Origin: Litoditis marina
Taxonomy: Eukaryota; Nematoda; Chromadorea; Rhabditida; Rhabditidae
Length of the DNA: 64,000 bases
Direction of reading: 5' to 3'
Assembly (NCBI GenBank): GCA_964036275.1
Contig: OZ038438.1
Coordinates: 5,276,978-5,340,977, forward strand
Shown here in pieces: positions 1 through 15,000 of this stretch. The position numbers and the translations under genes are program-made. The stretch's first letter is position 1. Each line of letters opens with the position of its first letter. Below the pieces are notes generated by a model, which was given only the letters and a program-made list of their open reading frames with translations, did not search any database and was not told the origin of the DNA.

Positions 1-2
1 AG

Positions 3-3000
3 GTGTTCACGGAACCACCACAGAAAATCAGTGCCTCGATGGACGCCGGAATCAACATGGAAAAGGTGAGAAAAAAGTATCTCGAAACTGTTCCTGAAGT
101 TAAAATCATGAATAAGATAGTTCAAATGTAATTGATAGTTGTGGTTTTGGATAGTATACCCTTCCAAGCGTGTTTTCCTTCTTTCAACAAAAACATAATG
201 TTGGTTTCAGGTGTTTGAAAATCTGGATAACGTGGAGGACCAACTTTCCACGGATCAGCAGTTCCCCTTGGAGGGCCTGGCAACTGCCGAGAAGCGTTAC
301 GATGTGAGTGGATTACATTCGATAACTCTTAGGGTCTGTTGGGAGCTACACCCTAGATAGCACACTAACCAACATTTCATTCAAAGTCGTCTGTAACCCT
401 CAGTAAATGAAATTTCGTGTTTGCATTGGTTTTTTATGGCTGGTCCTATACTTTTTTTCTAGTTGCAGGGCCAGTTAACATTTCTCATTGTAAGTGTTAT
501 GAATCCAATTCAAATCTACTCTCAGTTTACAAAACTAGTTGAATGGAAAATGAGACGATGTTTAGTGCGAGCCGAATTTATAAAATATTTGCCTCATGTG
601 AGACTCGGAACGTTGCAAACCCACTGTACCAACTTGGCTTATAACACCGTTGTTGACGAATCGTATTTATGTGTTCTTACACAGCACAAGTGAGACATAC
701 AGTATACCTACCTTCCTTCGAGCGACAACTATATCTAGTGTAAGTTTCAGATGTACGATCAGCTTCTGTCGGATGCCGTTTCGAAAGTAGATGAATACGA
801 GATGACGCTGGACATGATGCAGGTGGAGCACACGCGGGAGAGAATCCACCATCTGAGACAGGATCTCGACGAGAGACGGAAACGCCTACCCGGCTACAAC
901 CAGGAATGGAACAAAATACTCGCGGTGACTATAGTCTACACCATTCATACCAAGACCTATACAGTACACTCTCAATCTTCTCAGTGTTTCCTATCTGATA
1001 CAAACTTCAAGTTTGTCGAACACACTTCAAACACGCTTTCAGATTCGGAGTCAGAGTCGAATGCGGAAATTTTCCACATCACATTGCTCATAACATTCAC
1101 ATAATTAAGACGACCTGAAAATTTCATACTGTAAAAGTGTTAGTAGGAAAGATAAAGAATTGAATGTTTTCTCTAAACCTCTTTTCAATCTAAATATTTT
1201 GCAAAAATCCTAATTGCTTGTTTCAATGGACAACTACTTGGGTCTTGCATGATGTAAAGACAGTCTAAGTCACAGAAACGACGCTCACTTCATGACTTCA
1301 TTTGACGCGAAAGTAAAGTCACAACAATAGTTGCCAGTGTCTCCTAGTTCTTCTACATTTGGTCAGAACGTTCTAGAAAAGAGCGTGAATATGAAACAGT
1401 CAGTCGAACACACTATATGAAGGTAGGTTGGCTGCACACGTAATTTGTGCAATTCTTTCTGGCTGCTTGACTTGAAAGGCACAGAAAACGTGACAGAACT
1501 TTCATTCATTCTATTCACAATATTTTTTTCTCCAGAAACTGTCTGAAGCAGAACACAACGTGTCCCGGGGACAGAAGACGGTAAAAGATTACCCAGGCCC
1601 AGAGGCCCCTGTCAGCGAAGTTGAGAAAAGTCAATCCGAACTAGAACAGGTCCGTCTATTCTCTCACAAATGCGCGATCAATTCAAGAGTTGAGGGACTT
1701 GGTTGAGAACGTAATTTTTTTGAGCTGTGAAACTGTAAATATATTGGTCCGTCGTTCCTCTCATATTTCCTGCTACCAACCTTCTTACAGCATGTAAATC
1801 ACACTGCTATTCAAATGTATGTAGTCCTAGACCATGTGCAACGAGTCCGTGTTCGAAAACTCACAAATGATGCAGAACTGCCAATACCTATTAACAGTAT
1901 TTACGCTTTACGTATAAGGAGTGACCAATCAAACTATCAACACAGCGGCTTTGGACAAGAACCGTACCTTTATATTTCCATTTTTGTATTGTATTTCGAT
2001 TTTGTAGCTTCTGCCGCTGGCGGAGACGACGGTTTGTGATGCGGTGCGACAGCTGGGTCTGATTCTGCCGCGACTGACTGAGAATGGAGCGGTGGCCGCG
2101 CGGCTGCGGGAGCGCGTGCGCAAGGCCGAGGACGAGTTCCGCGCACTCGCGCGCTTCGCGGCCGACGGTCGCGCGCGTCTAGACGCCGCTCTCTTCGACT
2201 ACGACGAGTTGAAGGGAAACATTGACAAACTGCAGAGTTGGTGAGTTGCAGAAGGAGTAGTAAAGGACCGATCATAATCGACCATCCTTACAAAGGTGGA
2301 GAAGATGTAGTGAACCTTTATAGGTAATGGCAATATATGTGGTGTACTTTGATCTGCATTCACGGCACAGCCTTCGACTTACGACTGAAATATGGCCGGA
2401 TCAAACTACAACCACAGCGGCTCTGGCCGAGATGTACACTCTCCTGAGCGTACCCTAGCGATACTACCTGTCTGTCCTATTTGTATGAGCTGGTACAAAG
2501 CTGAACCTAGTTTCTCTCATCTACATCGAGTCTTTCTACAGTTTATAAGGTGAAAATGTGTGATTCGATCATTGTAATGTCATGAAAAAAGAGACACACG
2601 TCTGAAATAGTCTTCCGTAAAAGATTATTAACTTTATTCTTTTTTCACAAAGTTTCCTGTACGCTGTTCACAACCAATTGATGATCCCATACCAATCGTA
2701 GAACTGAATTTTAGGTGTGATCGTGTTTCGAAAGAGTCTTCGTGTAAAGTGAATGTTCTCGATTTGGACAAGATTGTGAGCCAATCAGACAAAATACAAG
2801 AGCAAATTCAACAGTTGCAAGACAGGTGATTCCCAGAGACTAAGAACTAAGAGCTAATCTTGAACGATACGTATGACTTAAGCTCAGAAGCCTAGGCCCT
2901 CCCAAGTTGGATGACTTTATGTAGAACATTAGAGTGCCAAATTTATAAATTTTTGTCTCTCGTCGGAATCGAACCTGCGAGCAAAAGTTTCACAGTTAGG

Positions 3001-6000
3001 CGCTAACCACTACAATACGAAGGTAGGTATTCGACAAACTTTCGAATCGAAACCAATGTGTCCGGACACAGCGAAAATTGAGATATACAGTAAACTGCCG
3101 CCTTTCCGTTGGCGACGACTATATGTACCTGATTTTGCAAAGGCTAAGTTATCTCAAGAGTTGTTATAGCCAGAAAAGAGTGGAGGAATTTCAGGAAGTC
3201 GCTGCTTGTCTCGATCGAGGCCGCCAAGGACCAGCTGATCGGTCAGACTGCCGTCAAAGATGAGGTCAAACACGAATGCCGGCGACTCGTTTGTGACGTG
3301 GCCAAGAAAATGGCAGACGTAGGTCGATTTCGCTCTCTGCTAGAATTGAGTGGAACTCTTGCGTATAGGGGTTCTTTTATTCAAGAGCAGGCCCAAACCA
3401 TGTATTCTTTTCCGTTGTTTTTTCGGTCGAAATTCATGAATATGGAAACACGCCGGTATTCGAAATTCGACCGAAAAGGAACGGGATCAAACTACAAGTA
3501 TCGCTGGGATGGGGCTATATACACGGTATACGTCATCGAACTTTTTGAGTAATCGATCTGGTTGCAGCTGCGTAGCGATCTGAGCGATCGTTTGACGGAC
3601 TTGGCCGCGACTAAGAAGGACGCGGAACAGTTTTGGAAGCGGAGTGAATCGATCGAGGACGGGGCGGACGACCTGCTGAGGCGGGTGGAGTCGGTGGTGT
3701 CAGCCACCATCTTCACCCCCTCCAAGGACCACATCATTGCCTGCGGGGAGGACGCGGCCAATCTGAAACACAAGGTGTTTACGTACTCAACATATAAGAC
3801 CTGGCCATTCAAAAAGTTCGCGAAAGTGCCTTCTCGTTTTTCGTATTGGAAATTTTCACTTTGTTCTAGAACAGAGAACTAACCGCACTTTCGCAAATAA
3901 GTTTTTATGTCGTTTCGTCAGGAGGCGGTTATCATCATACATGTCACAAACCTTTATAGCAATAGCGTTTGGTGAGTTGATCTTCCTCTCCTTTAAAAAA
4001 GGTGGGGGTCATAACTCCGTTTATTCTGGTGGCCAGTGAATAGGTAAAAGTTGTTTAAATGTTTTTGGAATAAACCTATTCTTATCAATGTTTTACAGGT
4101 TGCGCAGATGAAGGAGCAGGTTCAGAGAGCCAACGCGACAGGAGACAAACTCTCCGGCAAACCACAGAAGGTGGGCAATTTGAGCGATTTCGGGGTAAAG
4201 ACTTGTGTGCTTCAACAAAGACAGCTAATGGCTGAATGAGCGATGCGGGGAGTCGTTGATTATTTGTCGGCGGGCGAGAATGTAGATCGATGATAAGCAG
4301 ATCAGTTAGTCACTCGCCATAGTCCCCTCCTATATCAGTACTTCGTGAACCTCATGAACAGAATCTCATAAAAATCTGGGAAGTGTGAACTTATTCATTG
4401 ATCGATATTCCACAAGCTTCAAAGTTGATAGTAGGTCATGAGGTTTTTAAGAACATCTCACGTGAAAACATGTTCTCATTGGGTTGTATAAAATGCTACC
4501 ACGTGTGATTGAGTACATGACCAACTCTGAGTTTCTATTTGATGTTAAAGCACACATGATTAAGGCAAATGTTTTTAAACTACCAGCACATCATCTTGGA
4601 ACAGATTGACTGTGTCTGCCTGTTTATCCTAGAGCGACGCCCATAACTATGAACACATAATAACTGTTGGAAAGTACGATCAATGAGTTTTGCTAAGTTT
4701 CCAAATAAAAATTGATGAAAGAAATATGTATGACTACAATAAATTAAGTTTTATCCAGCAAACACAGTTTCCTATGATGTCTTGCTTTTTAACAACCGTA
4801 CCTCTTTTCTTCAGCGTCTGATCAAGATCATAACTGACTGCGACGCTGCCATCGCTAGCGTCAGCCGTCTACCCGAACCGAGTGCGTCTGAATCAGTGAC
4901 GGGCGAATCGATGAACTCGTCGCAAGCCACCATCATCGACGTAACCGGCGAGCATTCAGATGCCACCAGTCCCGTGTCCAGTCACACCGTGGTACGTGTC
5001 AATAAAGACATGAAGAAATCTACTTCCTCAGAGAACCATTTGGATTGACTTCAAAAGAAAGCCGTTACCAAGTAGACTCTACATACGAAACTTTCAAGCA
5101 GTGTTTGCCCCGTATTTTAAACACGTATGAATGTTTCAAAGAGGTTCTGCACACTCAAAAACAAATTCATCGGCTCTGAGAGAGGTCCGATAGACGTTTT
5201 TCTGCACATCAACCAACGCACATTTCGCATTCTTCATATTTCGCTGAACGGAAAATGGCTGAATAAATGAATGAAACGTTGCTTCCAGAATGATGCGGAC
5301 GAGGAGGATACCGTAGAAGAGGAGGATGTAGAGGAGCCGGAAGTGGCCGGAACGCTATCGGTGTCTCGTTCGTCTAAGGTAGAACAGAATATTGTCAGAG
5401 CACATATTCGTGAAATTTTTTCTCCCGTGTGGCACTTTTTTGTGGTCCTTGAAACTTGATCTCGCTGAGTTTTAGTCATATTTTGATTGTGGTAACTATT
5501 CGCCGACCAGCGGTTCCCTGTGACCACAACGTACAATCAACGGAGTGAAAATCGTGCCCTACCTCGTTGTGTTTGTAAATTGATATGCTTTTCGGTAGGA
5601 TTTTCAAAATTATCGTGTGTATCGAGATCAAACTACAACAGAAATTCGGTCACTATGGTCCCTTCATACGTGTTCAGTCTGGGACAGATACATCGAGCAA
5701 AGTATGGCTATCGACCGTGTGTACTGTATGCATCGCACACTATAAATTATCATACGTTCCTCTATGTATCTGCCGTCGACAGAAAAAGTATGGATAGATC
5801 CTAAAAATACATGAATAATTGAGCAGGCGAGCGAGGAGTGCTCGACGCAGCATCTGAGTGCGCGCGACGAGGCGAATTGGCAGTCGTTGACCCAGCTGAG
5901 ACACTGGCTGAACGAGATGGAGCGCGACGCCGGACTCACCGTCGATCTGGCAGAACCGCAGGCAGTACGCAACGCCGTCACCACTGTTCAGGTATACTAT

Positions 6001-9000
6001 AGTATGTTTCAACAATCGGTAACCTTCTACAGTACTCTACCAGACCTTTTGAGAGCTATTTGCCACAGAAAACATGAACATTTTGGTACATAACATCTAG
6101 AGTTCGTAGTAGTGTAGGTAACAAACACTACTGAAACCAAAGTTCTGCTATGACTACGTACGCTAGAGTATCAAGACCCTTTGCTGCCTTGGTGCGTCTT
6201 TAGACACTGTTTTGCCAGAATTATATCCACCCGACATCATATTGCTCAATAGTATTCTATTCAAAAATGTTTTGTAGGGAGTACTCGATCAGGTCCAACA
6301 GAAAATCATGGCGGTGGTTGGCATTCAGGACGCCAGTTCTGACTCGACCGTCAAGCAGAAGGCCCAGGATTTGGTGAGTTCAGGGGGTTGCAACAGTAAA
6401 ACATTCACGTTCACGAGAACACAGCAGAAATGCTCACGTTCCGCGTGAACACAGCAGAAATGTTCACGTTCCGCGTGAACACAGCAGAAATGTTCACGTT
6501 CCGCGTGAACACAGCAGAAATGTTCACGTTCCGCGTGAACACAGCAGAAATGTTCATGTTCCGCGTGAACACAGCAGATTTGTTCACGTTCCGCGTGAAC
6601 ACAGCAGAAATGTTCACGTTCCGCGTGAACACAGCAGAAATGTTCACGCTCCGCGTGAACACAGCAGAAATGTTCATGTTCCGCGTGAGCACAGCAGAAA
6701 TGTTCACGTTCCACGTGAGCACAACACGTGAGTATCTGTGACTTGAGTCATCGCGTGAATCATAGTTTGTTTATCACTCGTTTTGTAGGTGATAGACATG
6801 GAGCGAGCTATTCGGCAATGCGATAAGAGACGGTGTCAGTTGAATCGAATGGGCGACGAGGCCCGCGGTTGGCAGATGGCCAGGAATGAGATGGAACTGT
6901 GGCTCGAGCAGGCGGAGACCTCCATTGGCGAGTTTCTCATATGACAAACATTCGTGTCGACTCACTACGATTGACCGGTACAAAAGCAAGAGAGCCTGGG
7001 GATCAAGAGTACGTAGACAGTCTCCATCAAAAAGCTCTCGAACTCTCAGTTCGATTAGAGTTCGAGAGTTCCGAGCTTCGATTAAAGTTAATTTGCGAAA
7101 CTAGCACGATTTTCATGTCTTGAGTAAAACTAGAACTTGTAATTTCGATTGTTATCGACTCGAATTTAAAAATCACAAACTAAGTTTCCATCTCACAAAC
7201 ATTCACAGCCGTCTCTTTGACCTACAAATTCTCTCCTCACACATACAAAAATGTCTGGTCAATTGCCTGGCCTCAGTTTGACACTTTGATAAGACCGCTG
7301 AGTTCATAATAAGTGCATCCTGATCGATTGGACCCTTATGTTGTATTTGACCTCGGATGCTCAATCGATATTTCCAGGCGAGCGTAAAGCAGAAGAGACT
7401 TCGGAGGCCTCTTTGCGAGACGAATTGAGTACGGTAGAGAAAGTGATCTCCGAATTAGATACAAGGAGGGAGTCAATGGACGCATTCAATTCCAAGGTGA
7501 GTTCAAATTTCAGTCCCAACTCAATAGGAGTGAACGGATTTGAGCTGTATTGTGATCAGAAAACACTGTAGCAAAAGCTTATTATACCTAAATCGAGAGC
7601 AAACCACAGCACCACAGAAAGTGATGCCTCACTCATCGCGTGTCTGATTCAAGAAGACAATTTGATGTATCAAGTAATTACTTTGATCTCAAGTACACAA
7701 GAACCAACTCGATAATACGAATCGTAAATTACAAGTCTCTAAATTACTGTAGTTTTTCCATTGTTCTGTGCCTTGTACTTATCACGCTAAGCTGTTTTGG
7801 AATGAGTGGTAGTTAAAAGTGTGTTTCTCGATTCCACCGAAAGTTTTGTTCGGGAGAAAAAGTTGTGATTGTCAGGGCAATGGCCTGCTGGACGGATATG
7901 CCAAGGACGAGGGTCATTCCCTGAGTCACCAGCAGAGCCGGCTGAATATGCGATGGAGCAAGTTCAACGACAAGTTGGTTCATTTTCCAGTTGACCCTTT
8001 CGAGATCGATCTCCTTCTTTTGTCTTTGAAGTAGGACGGATTTGTTTGAACTGAAATTGAACAATGTATTGCAGTTTAAAGTACCGAATCGGTGGGGTTG
8101 GTCCTCATAATCGTCCTTCTTAGAAGGGGGAAGTTAATATCAGTTTCTTTTAAGCAGCTCTTTTATATGTTAATATAAAAGAGCTGCTCAAAAGAAACTG
8201 ATAGACACCCTCCGTATTCAAGCTATAGTCGTTGCCAACGGAAAGGCGGGAGGGTACTGTATTTCTCACTTTTCGCTGTGTACGCACACATATCCCCTAA
8301 TCCAAAATTTGCCGATTACGTGCTCTAATAGCGCAGGGGTTAGCGCCTTGCTACCCATATTTTGCTCGTAGGTTCGATTCCGGAGAGCGACAGAAATTTA
8401 TATATATGGCACTCACTATAACTAGCGTATTCAAGCTAAGCTAACATACGGTTCACATGTTTTTGTCTGTTTTCTGCCCTCTTTTAATGAACATTGGCAT
8501 ATTGTTGCATTTATTGTTGTTTCGGATTTATTAACCGAGCACATGGTCGGTTCATAAACCAAATACAACAACTTTTTAGATTTCTAGATCTCCACCAGAA
8601 ATGTTTGGCTTCTACATTATAGTTGTAAAATCCCCCTGGCCAAACTATATTTAAATTGTACAGTATGCCCCGCATATATTAGATGGAAGTACCGCGGTCA
8701 GGTTTGCAATAAAACAACATTTTTGCAAATCACATTTGTGAATCTGAATGAAAATATGTATTTTAAACATTGCGTATGGATATTCTCTCTGACAGTAATT
8801 TGTTTGATGGAGATTGTTCACTGTCTATCTGAGTTCATATTCCTGTAATTTCTTCGTTGAAGAGGCTATTAATTATTCTCGCAAGCACACTAGAAAACAA
8901 CATTTCCCTTGTAGCGAAATATTGTGCCAGGTCGGATGAGTCTAGAATTCTAATGACCCCATTCTCCCGTATTGGCTCATTTACACCCTTTTTTATGGAA

Positions 9001-12000
9001 TACTAAAAAAAATAAGACAATGCTTGTAGGACGACAAATCTTTCCGAGTGGAAATTGAGGTTTTTATTGCACAATTCTTTGACTTATCACTTCTACTGAT
9101 TTGGGACTTTTTTGAGGCACCGTAAACTACACGTTTATAGCGCGTAATAATTGCCTTTTCACACAACTTGATAAAACTGTTACCAACGAAAATCCTTTTG
9201 TTTTGCCTCTAATATGCGTAGTTTCTGGCTGATTTTGAGAAATGTGTATAGGTTGATTGGGTTTTCTGCGATTGTGCCAATCGTGTTATGACCCGAGACC
9301 ATTTAGCCTCGTTTTGTTCTTATAACGAGGTGGACAAATCGCCCAAACCGACCCCGTTAGGAGGACATGGAATTGGATTCTAGTTTTTAGACATTGTTCC
9401 AGTGTCTGTTCTATTTCTATTTCCGAGATTGTAGGTGATTGTGAACATTCAATCCAATCGAGTTTACCTCTCTCTCTCAAGCACTCGAAAAACTGTGTTC
9501 ATCTCTTGTTTTTCTTGTACACTCCACATCAAAGTGAACCATTTTCTCTGTTTGTTGTTCGATCTCGGTGAGCTTAGTCTAAGGCTCAGAGCGAAAAGAG
9601 AACGTTTTGCGCTGGATCAATCGAACCTCAACTTGAATGTGACATTTGTGTTTTTCCTGTTTTTCGACAGTTTTTGGCATAGCAAATCCTTTTTTTTGAA
9701 AACCGTCATCCAATAGTTTCAAAAGCCTAACTACTGTCGATTTCTTCAAAAGTTTCCATTGTAGATACTAAAAACTACAAAAGCTACTGAAAAGTGTTCA
9801 AGACATCCATTTGCCTTTCAGCGTGCGAATCCGTCGTGCCGTTCTCGAAGCCTCGCTGCGCTCGCGCGTCGATTTCCATTCTGCGCTGAACGAGTTTGAG
9901 GAGTGGCTAGACAGAATGGTAGAGAGTGTGCGAACACTGGAGACGCAGACCTCCAATGTACAGGCCATCAAAGATACTGCCAAGCGGAGAGAATGGTCCC
10001 TCGCGCACAAGGTACGTTAAAGGGTTCGCTCTTCCCTAAAAAAACCTAGATCTGTCCCAACACGCTGTGTTTGTAGTTTAATCTCGTTCTTTTTCTGTCT
10101 AAATTTGTTAATTGCTGGATTATATATCAAACTACAACAAAGATTTGGTCATATATGACGTAACATAGAAACTTCGATGCAGTTCTTGGCGTGTAATAAA
10201 TTTCGGATCGCTTTCTGAGTTTTATCCTTATTTCTGCAAAAAATTATAATTTCCATTCTATTTTAGTGAACGTGTTCATTAGAAATAACAAAACTCCTAG
10301 TAAACTCGAAAAAAGATAAATTTAGATAGAAAGTTCTAAACTAAATGTTTAGAAATGTTCTTGATAAGCCTTGATCGTTTTGAGGGAGTGCACGCGGAGC
10401 TGGAGGCGCACGACTCTGTGCGACGCGCGGTGGACGAGATGGGCAGAAAGATGGCCTCGGGGCTGGACATGGGCAGGGACAGGAAGGAACTACAGGAGAG
10501 ACTGGATGCAGTCGACAATCGATGGAAGGCCGTTAGGGAAACATCGGAAATCATCAGGTAGAGCCGACACGTACCACTTATATTTGTTTTTCTTTTGACT
10601 ATTCTTTTTAATTATTTTGACTAGATCTTTCATTTTTATATACACTGCCCCACTTGTAACTCAACAAGAACAAAGTAAACTGTAAACAACAACAATGACG
10701 ATTAACAATGACATATCTTTTACATGAAAATCTTTTATTTTTCATAAATATCAGTGGTGTTTCTCATATGAAACTCATTCGAATACTGGACAAATGACTG
10801 TAGAGGGTTACAAATAAGTGAACCGGAGTTTTCACGCGTGTCCGTTCAAATTTTTTGATGATAGTAAATGAAACTATAGTGAGAATAATGCGTGGAGGTT
10901 ATACATGCAACGTTTGAAGGAATATATTGCGTTTTTTGGTTGAAAGAGTATACTTTTTCCAGAAATCGACTAGAATCCGCCGAACAGGAATGGGAAAAGT
11001 TGACGCACACCCTCTCCTCTCTCCTATCTTGGATCGAAGACAAGAGCAAAGAGGTCAGACCAACTCCATATCAATCCCTTTTTCAAAAACAATTGATCAT
11101 AGTATTCGTATCAGTTTCCTGACAAAAATAGATATACTGTACTCGAAGTTGTCACCTTGTACCTCAACTATGTTTGTTTCGTATTCACGAAATCTTTGGA
11201 ACCTCTCGTCGCAAAAATTAAATTCATTATTTTATCGTGAGAGGCTTCCGGATAATTTTGAACAAGATAATCACATTGTCCTTTTGTGACACTTCAAAAT
11301 CAATCACAACTATTTTAATTCAACCGTTTTTGAACGTGCTACAAACTACTAGTAGCATTCGCTGATTACTACTCCGCTCTTCATTCTATTTGCACTTTTT
11401 TATCTCAACCGTAATGGCTAATTTTACTGTAACTGATATATTCAGAATCCATGTGATCATTCAACCGATATTTATAGGATTCGCTCTTTTCAAAGCAAGC
11501 CCATACTTTGTAGGCTTCTCTCCAGTTTTTGTAGTTCGATTACGTTGGTTTTTGTTCGAATTTAACTTGTGGCGTGTATGCACTTGGAACTACAACTCAG
11601 CTATGCTCGAAAATTGAATCGGGTCAGAAAAATGATTATTTCAAACCACGTCATCCTCCATATTTTGCAGACTCTGTCGCAGCAGCCAGTGGGTGGCAGC
11701 ATCTCGTCGGTCATGAGCCAGGGCGCCTGGCTGAAGAACATGGAACGCGAAATGGAGTCTCGATCGATAACCGTCCGAGAAACGATTGCCAACGCGCATT
11801 CGTACCTCATGCAACATGATCTGCGACCGAAAATGCACCGATCCGGTGTACTGGCTGACGACGAGGACACACGTGAGAAACAGTTACATATGCGAGATGG
11901 CATGAAAGTCGAAGAGACGCAGACGATCGGGAAGTCTGCGCCTCTCTGACCTGCGCACCCTCTCATTACACCTTACTTAGACAGTAGCATGCTAGACAAT

Positions 12001-15000
12001 TGTTCTTAATCTACCAATCAACTGAGAATTACCCGATCGGTCGTGTAGTTCGAACAAACATGCTCTGAGAGCTGTACTGATCAATGCTACTCACATATTC
12101 TAAAATACGACACCAATTTGGTGAATTGAAACAAAACGAAATACGGGTAGCAAGTAAGACTAACTTATCCCTTTCCATATTTTTAGTTTTACAAATAAAC
12201 ACTCATCACTTCCTTATGTTCACCTTTGAATATTACGTCTCATATTACAGATGGCCACGACAACGAGCAGCGACGTTGCGGCATGCAGATACATGCCGAC
12301 TGCGAGCAGCTGAAAGAGAAGTGGGCAGAGCTCGGCACGCAGTGGGCAGACTGGCAGAAGGTGGTCCAGTCCGCGGCGCAGCGCCTGCAGGAGCTCGAGA
12401 GTGCCCTGGCCAAGTGCCAGCTGCATCTGAGGTGCGAACTTGGGGTGCAAAACGTACTACTTCACTTCATCTCTTTTTCTTTCAACATTTTTCAGTTGAA
12501 CTCACTAGCTCGAGCCCCTCTGTCATTCTTTTTGTGCACATCATTTCGGTTTTGCAAGCAATGACAAGCTATAAAAGTGAATGTTCACCGTTTGACCTTG
12601 GTTTTCATGTATAGTCTTTTCCATTCCTACTGAGACTCCTACAGTAGGATTTGAAAAATTCAAAGCCGTTTTGCTCACTTACTTTTGATCAGAGAAGTTC
12701 AGGATTTCCGTACCTCGTTATCGTTCTCAGGTAGAGTAAATATTCGAGAGCTTTTTCCATGAACTTCATTTTCAGCTTCACAACAGCCTTCGGAAAGTTT
12801 GTAAGGTTACTGTAGGAGTCTCAGTAGGAATGGTGTGAACTATACTCTATTCAAACTTAAATTCACTCTACCTATTCCTAAGATTTAAACTGCAAATCTG
12901 AATGTTTGGCTCACGGTTGCTACCCAAAAATCGTGGTCAACTCAAGTCGGTTGGCGCCAACTGAGTATTTGAATTGGAGTGTTGCAGTTCCGTGGAAGCC
13001 GAGCTGGAGAACAAACGACCGGTGGAGCAGCTGATGCTCGAAGAGCTGAAGGACGCGCGCGTCGAGTCGGAGTCGCTGGCGACGAAGGTGGAGCAGTTGA
13101 GCATCCACGTGGACGACGCCAACGACGCCTGCGGCAAGATTCTGGCCGCCGACACGCCCCTCGACCAACACCCACGCAACCAGCTGGACGCTGTCAACCA
13201 GCGGTACATTTGATCTAACAATCATCTCGTAGAAACTTTTATTTGATCCGGAAAAGTAGATAACTCTGACGGTTCATTCCATCGATCAAATAATCAAGTT
13301 TTCGAGAGAACAACGACTTTAAATTGAAAAACAACAACAGTGGCTAGCAAATAGTTGAGCTTGAAGTAAAAACATCTAAAACTAGATGCAGAAACTTTTC
13401 AAACTAGTTCTATCAGGTGAAATGAGTATCCTGCTTTGTCAGTTGCTATTTGTCAGTTGTGAGTTACTAGATCACTAGTAATTAGTAACTGTGTGATGGA
13501 TGAATAGTGTGGCTTGTGATTGGCCTTTGTTTCCTTCAGATTCCTCGCCCTGCGTACGACGATGAGGATTCGTGTGGCTGCTCTGCGGAACGCGCTGTCC
13601 GACTTTGGTCCCTCCTCCGAACACTTCCTCAACCAGAGTGTGTCCGCCCCCTGGCAGCGAGCCATCTCAAAGACTAATCAACTCCCGTATTATATTGAGT
13701 CAGTTATTATTACCATAGATATACATATACAATAGCTACTCACGTGGAAACTCATTGAATGTTTGTTTGTCTATTATTACCAATACGAGACCTATCCATT
13801 ACACCGTACGCATACGAAAACGTCCAAGGTTCCAAATGGGGAATGAAAACGACTGTTTCATGGGTTATTTATAATTTTCTATCGCCTACAAATAATGTGA
13901 TAATCCCCAAATCACGTGATGTACGTGTGAACTATTTACGGGCTTCGCTAATATGTTCCATATTCCAGTCACACGACGGAGCGAACGCAATGGGAGCATC
14001 CTGTCTGGGTGGAAATCGACAAACAGCTGGCCCAGTTCAACCGAGTCAAGTTCATCGCCTATCGCACGGCCATGAAGTTGCGCGCCCTGCAGAAGCGACT
14101 GTGTTTCGACCTGATCGACATACCGATGCTCGAAAAGGTATCCTTCTTCTCAGCAACACACATTGTAGAACGTGTACTAGTCATGTGAAACATGAGCAAA
14201 AACTTTGAAACGTCCAATTTGTAGCTAGCCAGATTTTATGGCATTCTGGAAATCAATGACTATCACAATTTTGTAGAACGAGTGGATCCCTGTTTTTGCC
14301 ACAATCACTGATGTTTTTGCTGAACGTTTCCAACCAAAACTGAACCTAACGTTAGTTATTCCATGAATGTATTTTATAGGGAAATATGATGTATTCCAGG
14401 TGTTCACTCGTCTGGGGGGTCTGTCGAACGAAGAGTGTCCCGCTCTTGAGGGAATGGTCTGCTGTCTCCTACCGCTCTTCGAAGAACTCCATGCCAAGGT
14501 ATAGCGGTTGCTTCTCAGAATGATTGCGCCAATTTACTGCGATCAGCAAACTACAAAAGCGAATAGGTTAATGAGGCCGCAAACCTCTGCGTCTCTCTGA
14601 TCTGCCCACTCTGTCATCGAGGACGTTACAAAAGTGGTTTGCTGATTGAAAGGGAGTTGTCAGAGTATCTTCAATGCAAGCCCATACGGTGTTTGTAGTT
14701 TGGTCCCGTAGCTTTTCGGTTCAAATTCACAAATTGTGACATGTGTCAAGATCAAACTACTGCAACGAATTGGGCAGTTCCTGTTTCCCGGGAAATAGCA
14801 AAGGGGACGAGGGGTAAAGAGGACGACCGGGGGACGAGGGGCAAAGGGGACGACCGGGGGACGAGGGGTAAAGGGGACGACCGGGGGACGAGGCAAAGGG
14901 GGCGACCGGGGGACGAGGGGTAAAGGGGACGACCGGGGGACGAGGCAAAGGGGGCGACCGGGGGACGAGGGGTAAAGGGGACGACCGGGGGACGAGGCAA

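Larger units (their letters stand above)
3..13203 (+). other. Spectrin-like repeat rod of dystrophin
   Basis: About 1,040 residues of heptad-rich helical sequence with spaced tryptophans (for example [42 protein letters not shown]). This fits roughly nine rod repeats of about 110 residues. An acidic linker encoded at 5289-5378 ([17 protein letters not shown]) is unlike a repeat and probably marks a hinge. Repeat boundaries were not computed. Confidence 0.75.

Noticed and set aside
6325..6741. Open frames on both strands encoding repeated [10 protein letters not shown] or [16 protein letters not shown]-like regular repeats
   Set aside because: This is a direct 30-bp tandem minisatellite with no unique spacers, in a eukaryotic intron. 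It is neither a CRISPR array nor a gene.
8318..8425. Functional tRNA gene
   Set aside because: A and B boxes are present, but no closing acceptor stem or plausible anticodon arm is seen, and a second copy with the same non-tRNA tail marks it as a SINE.
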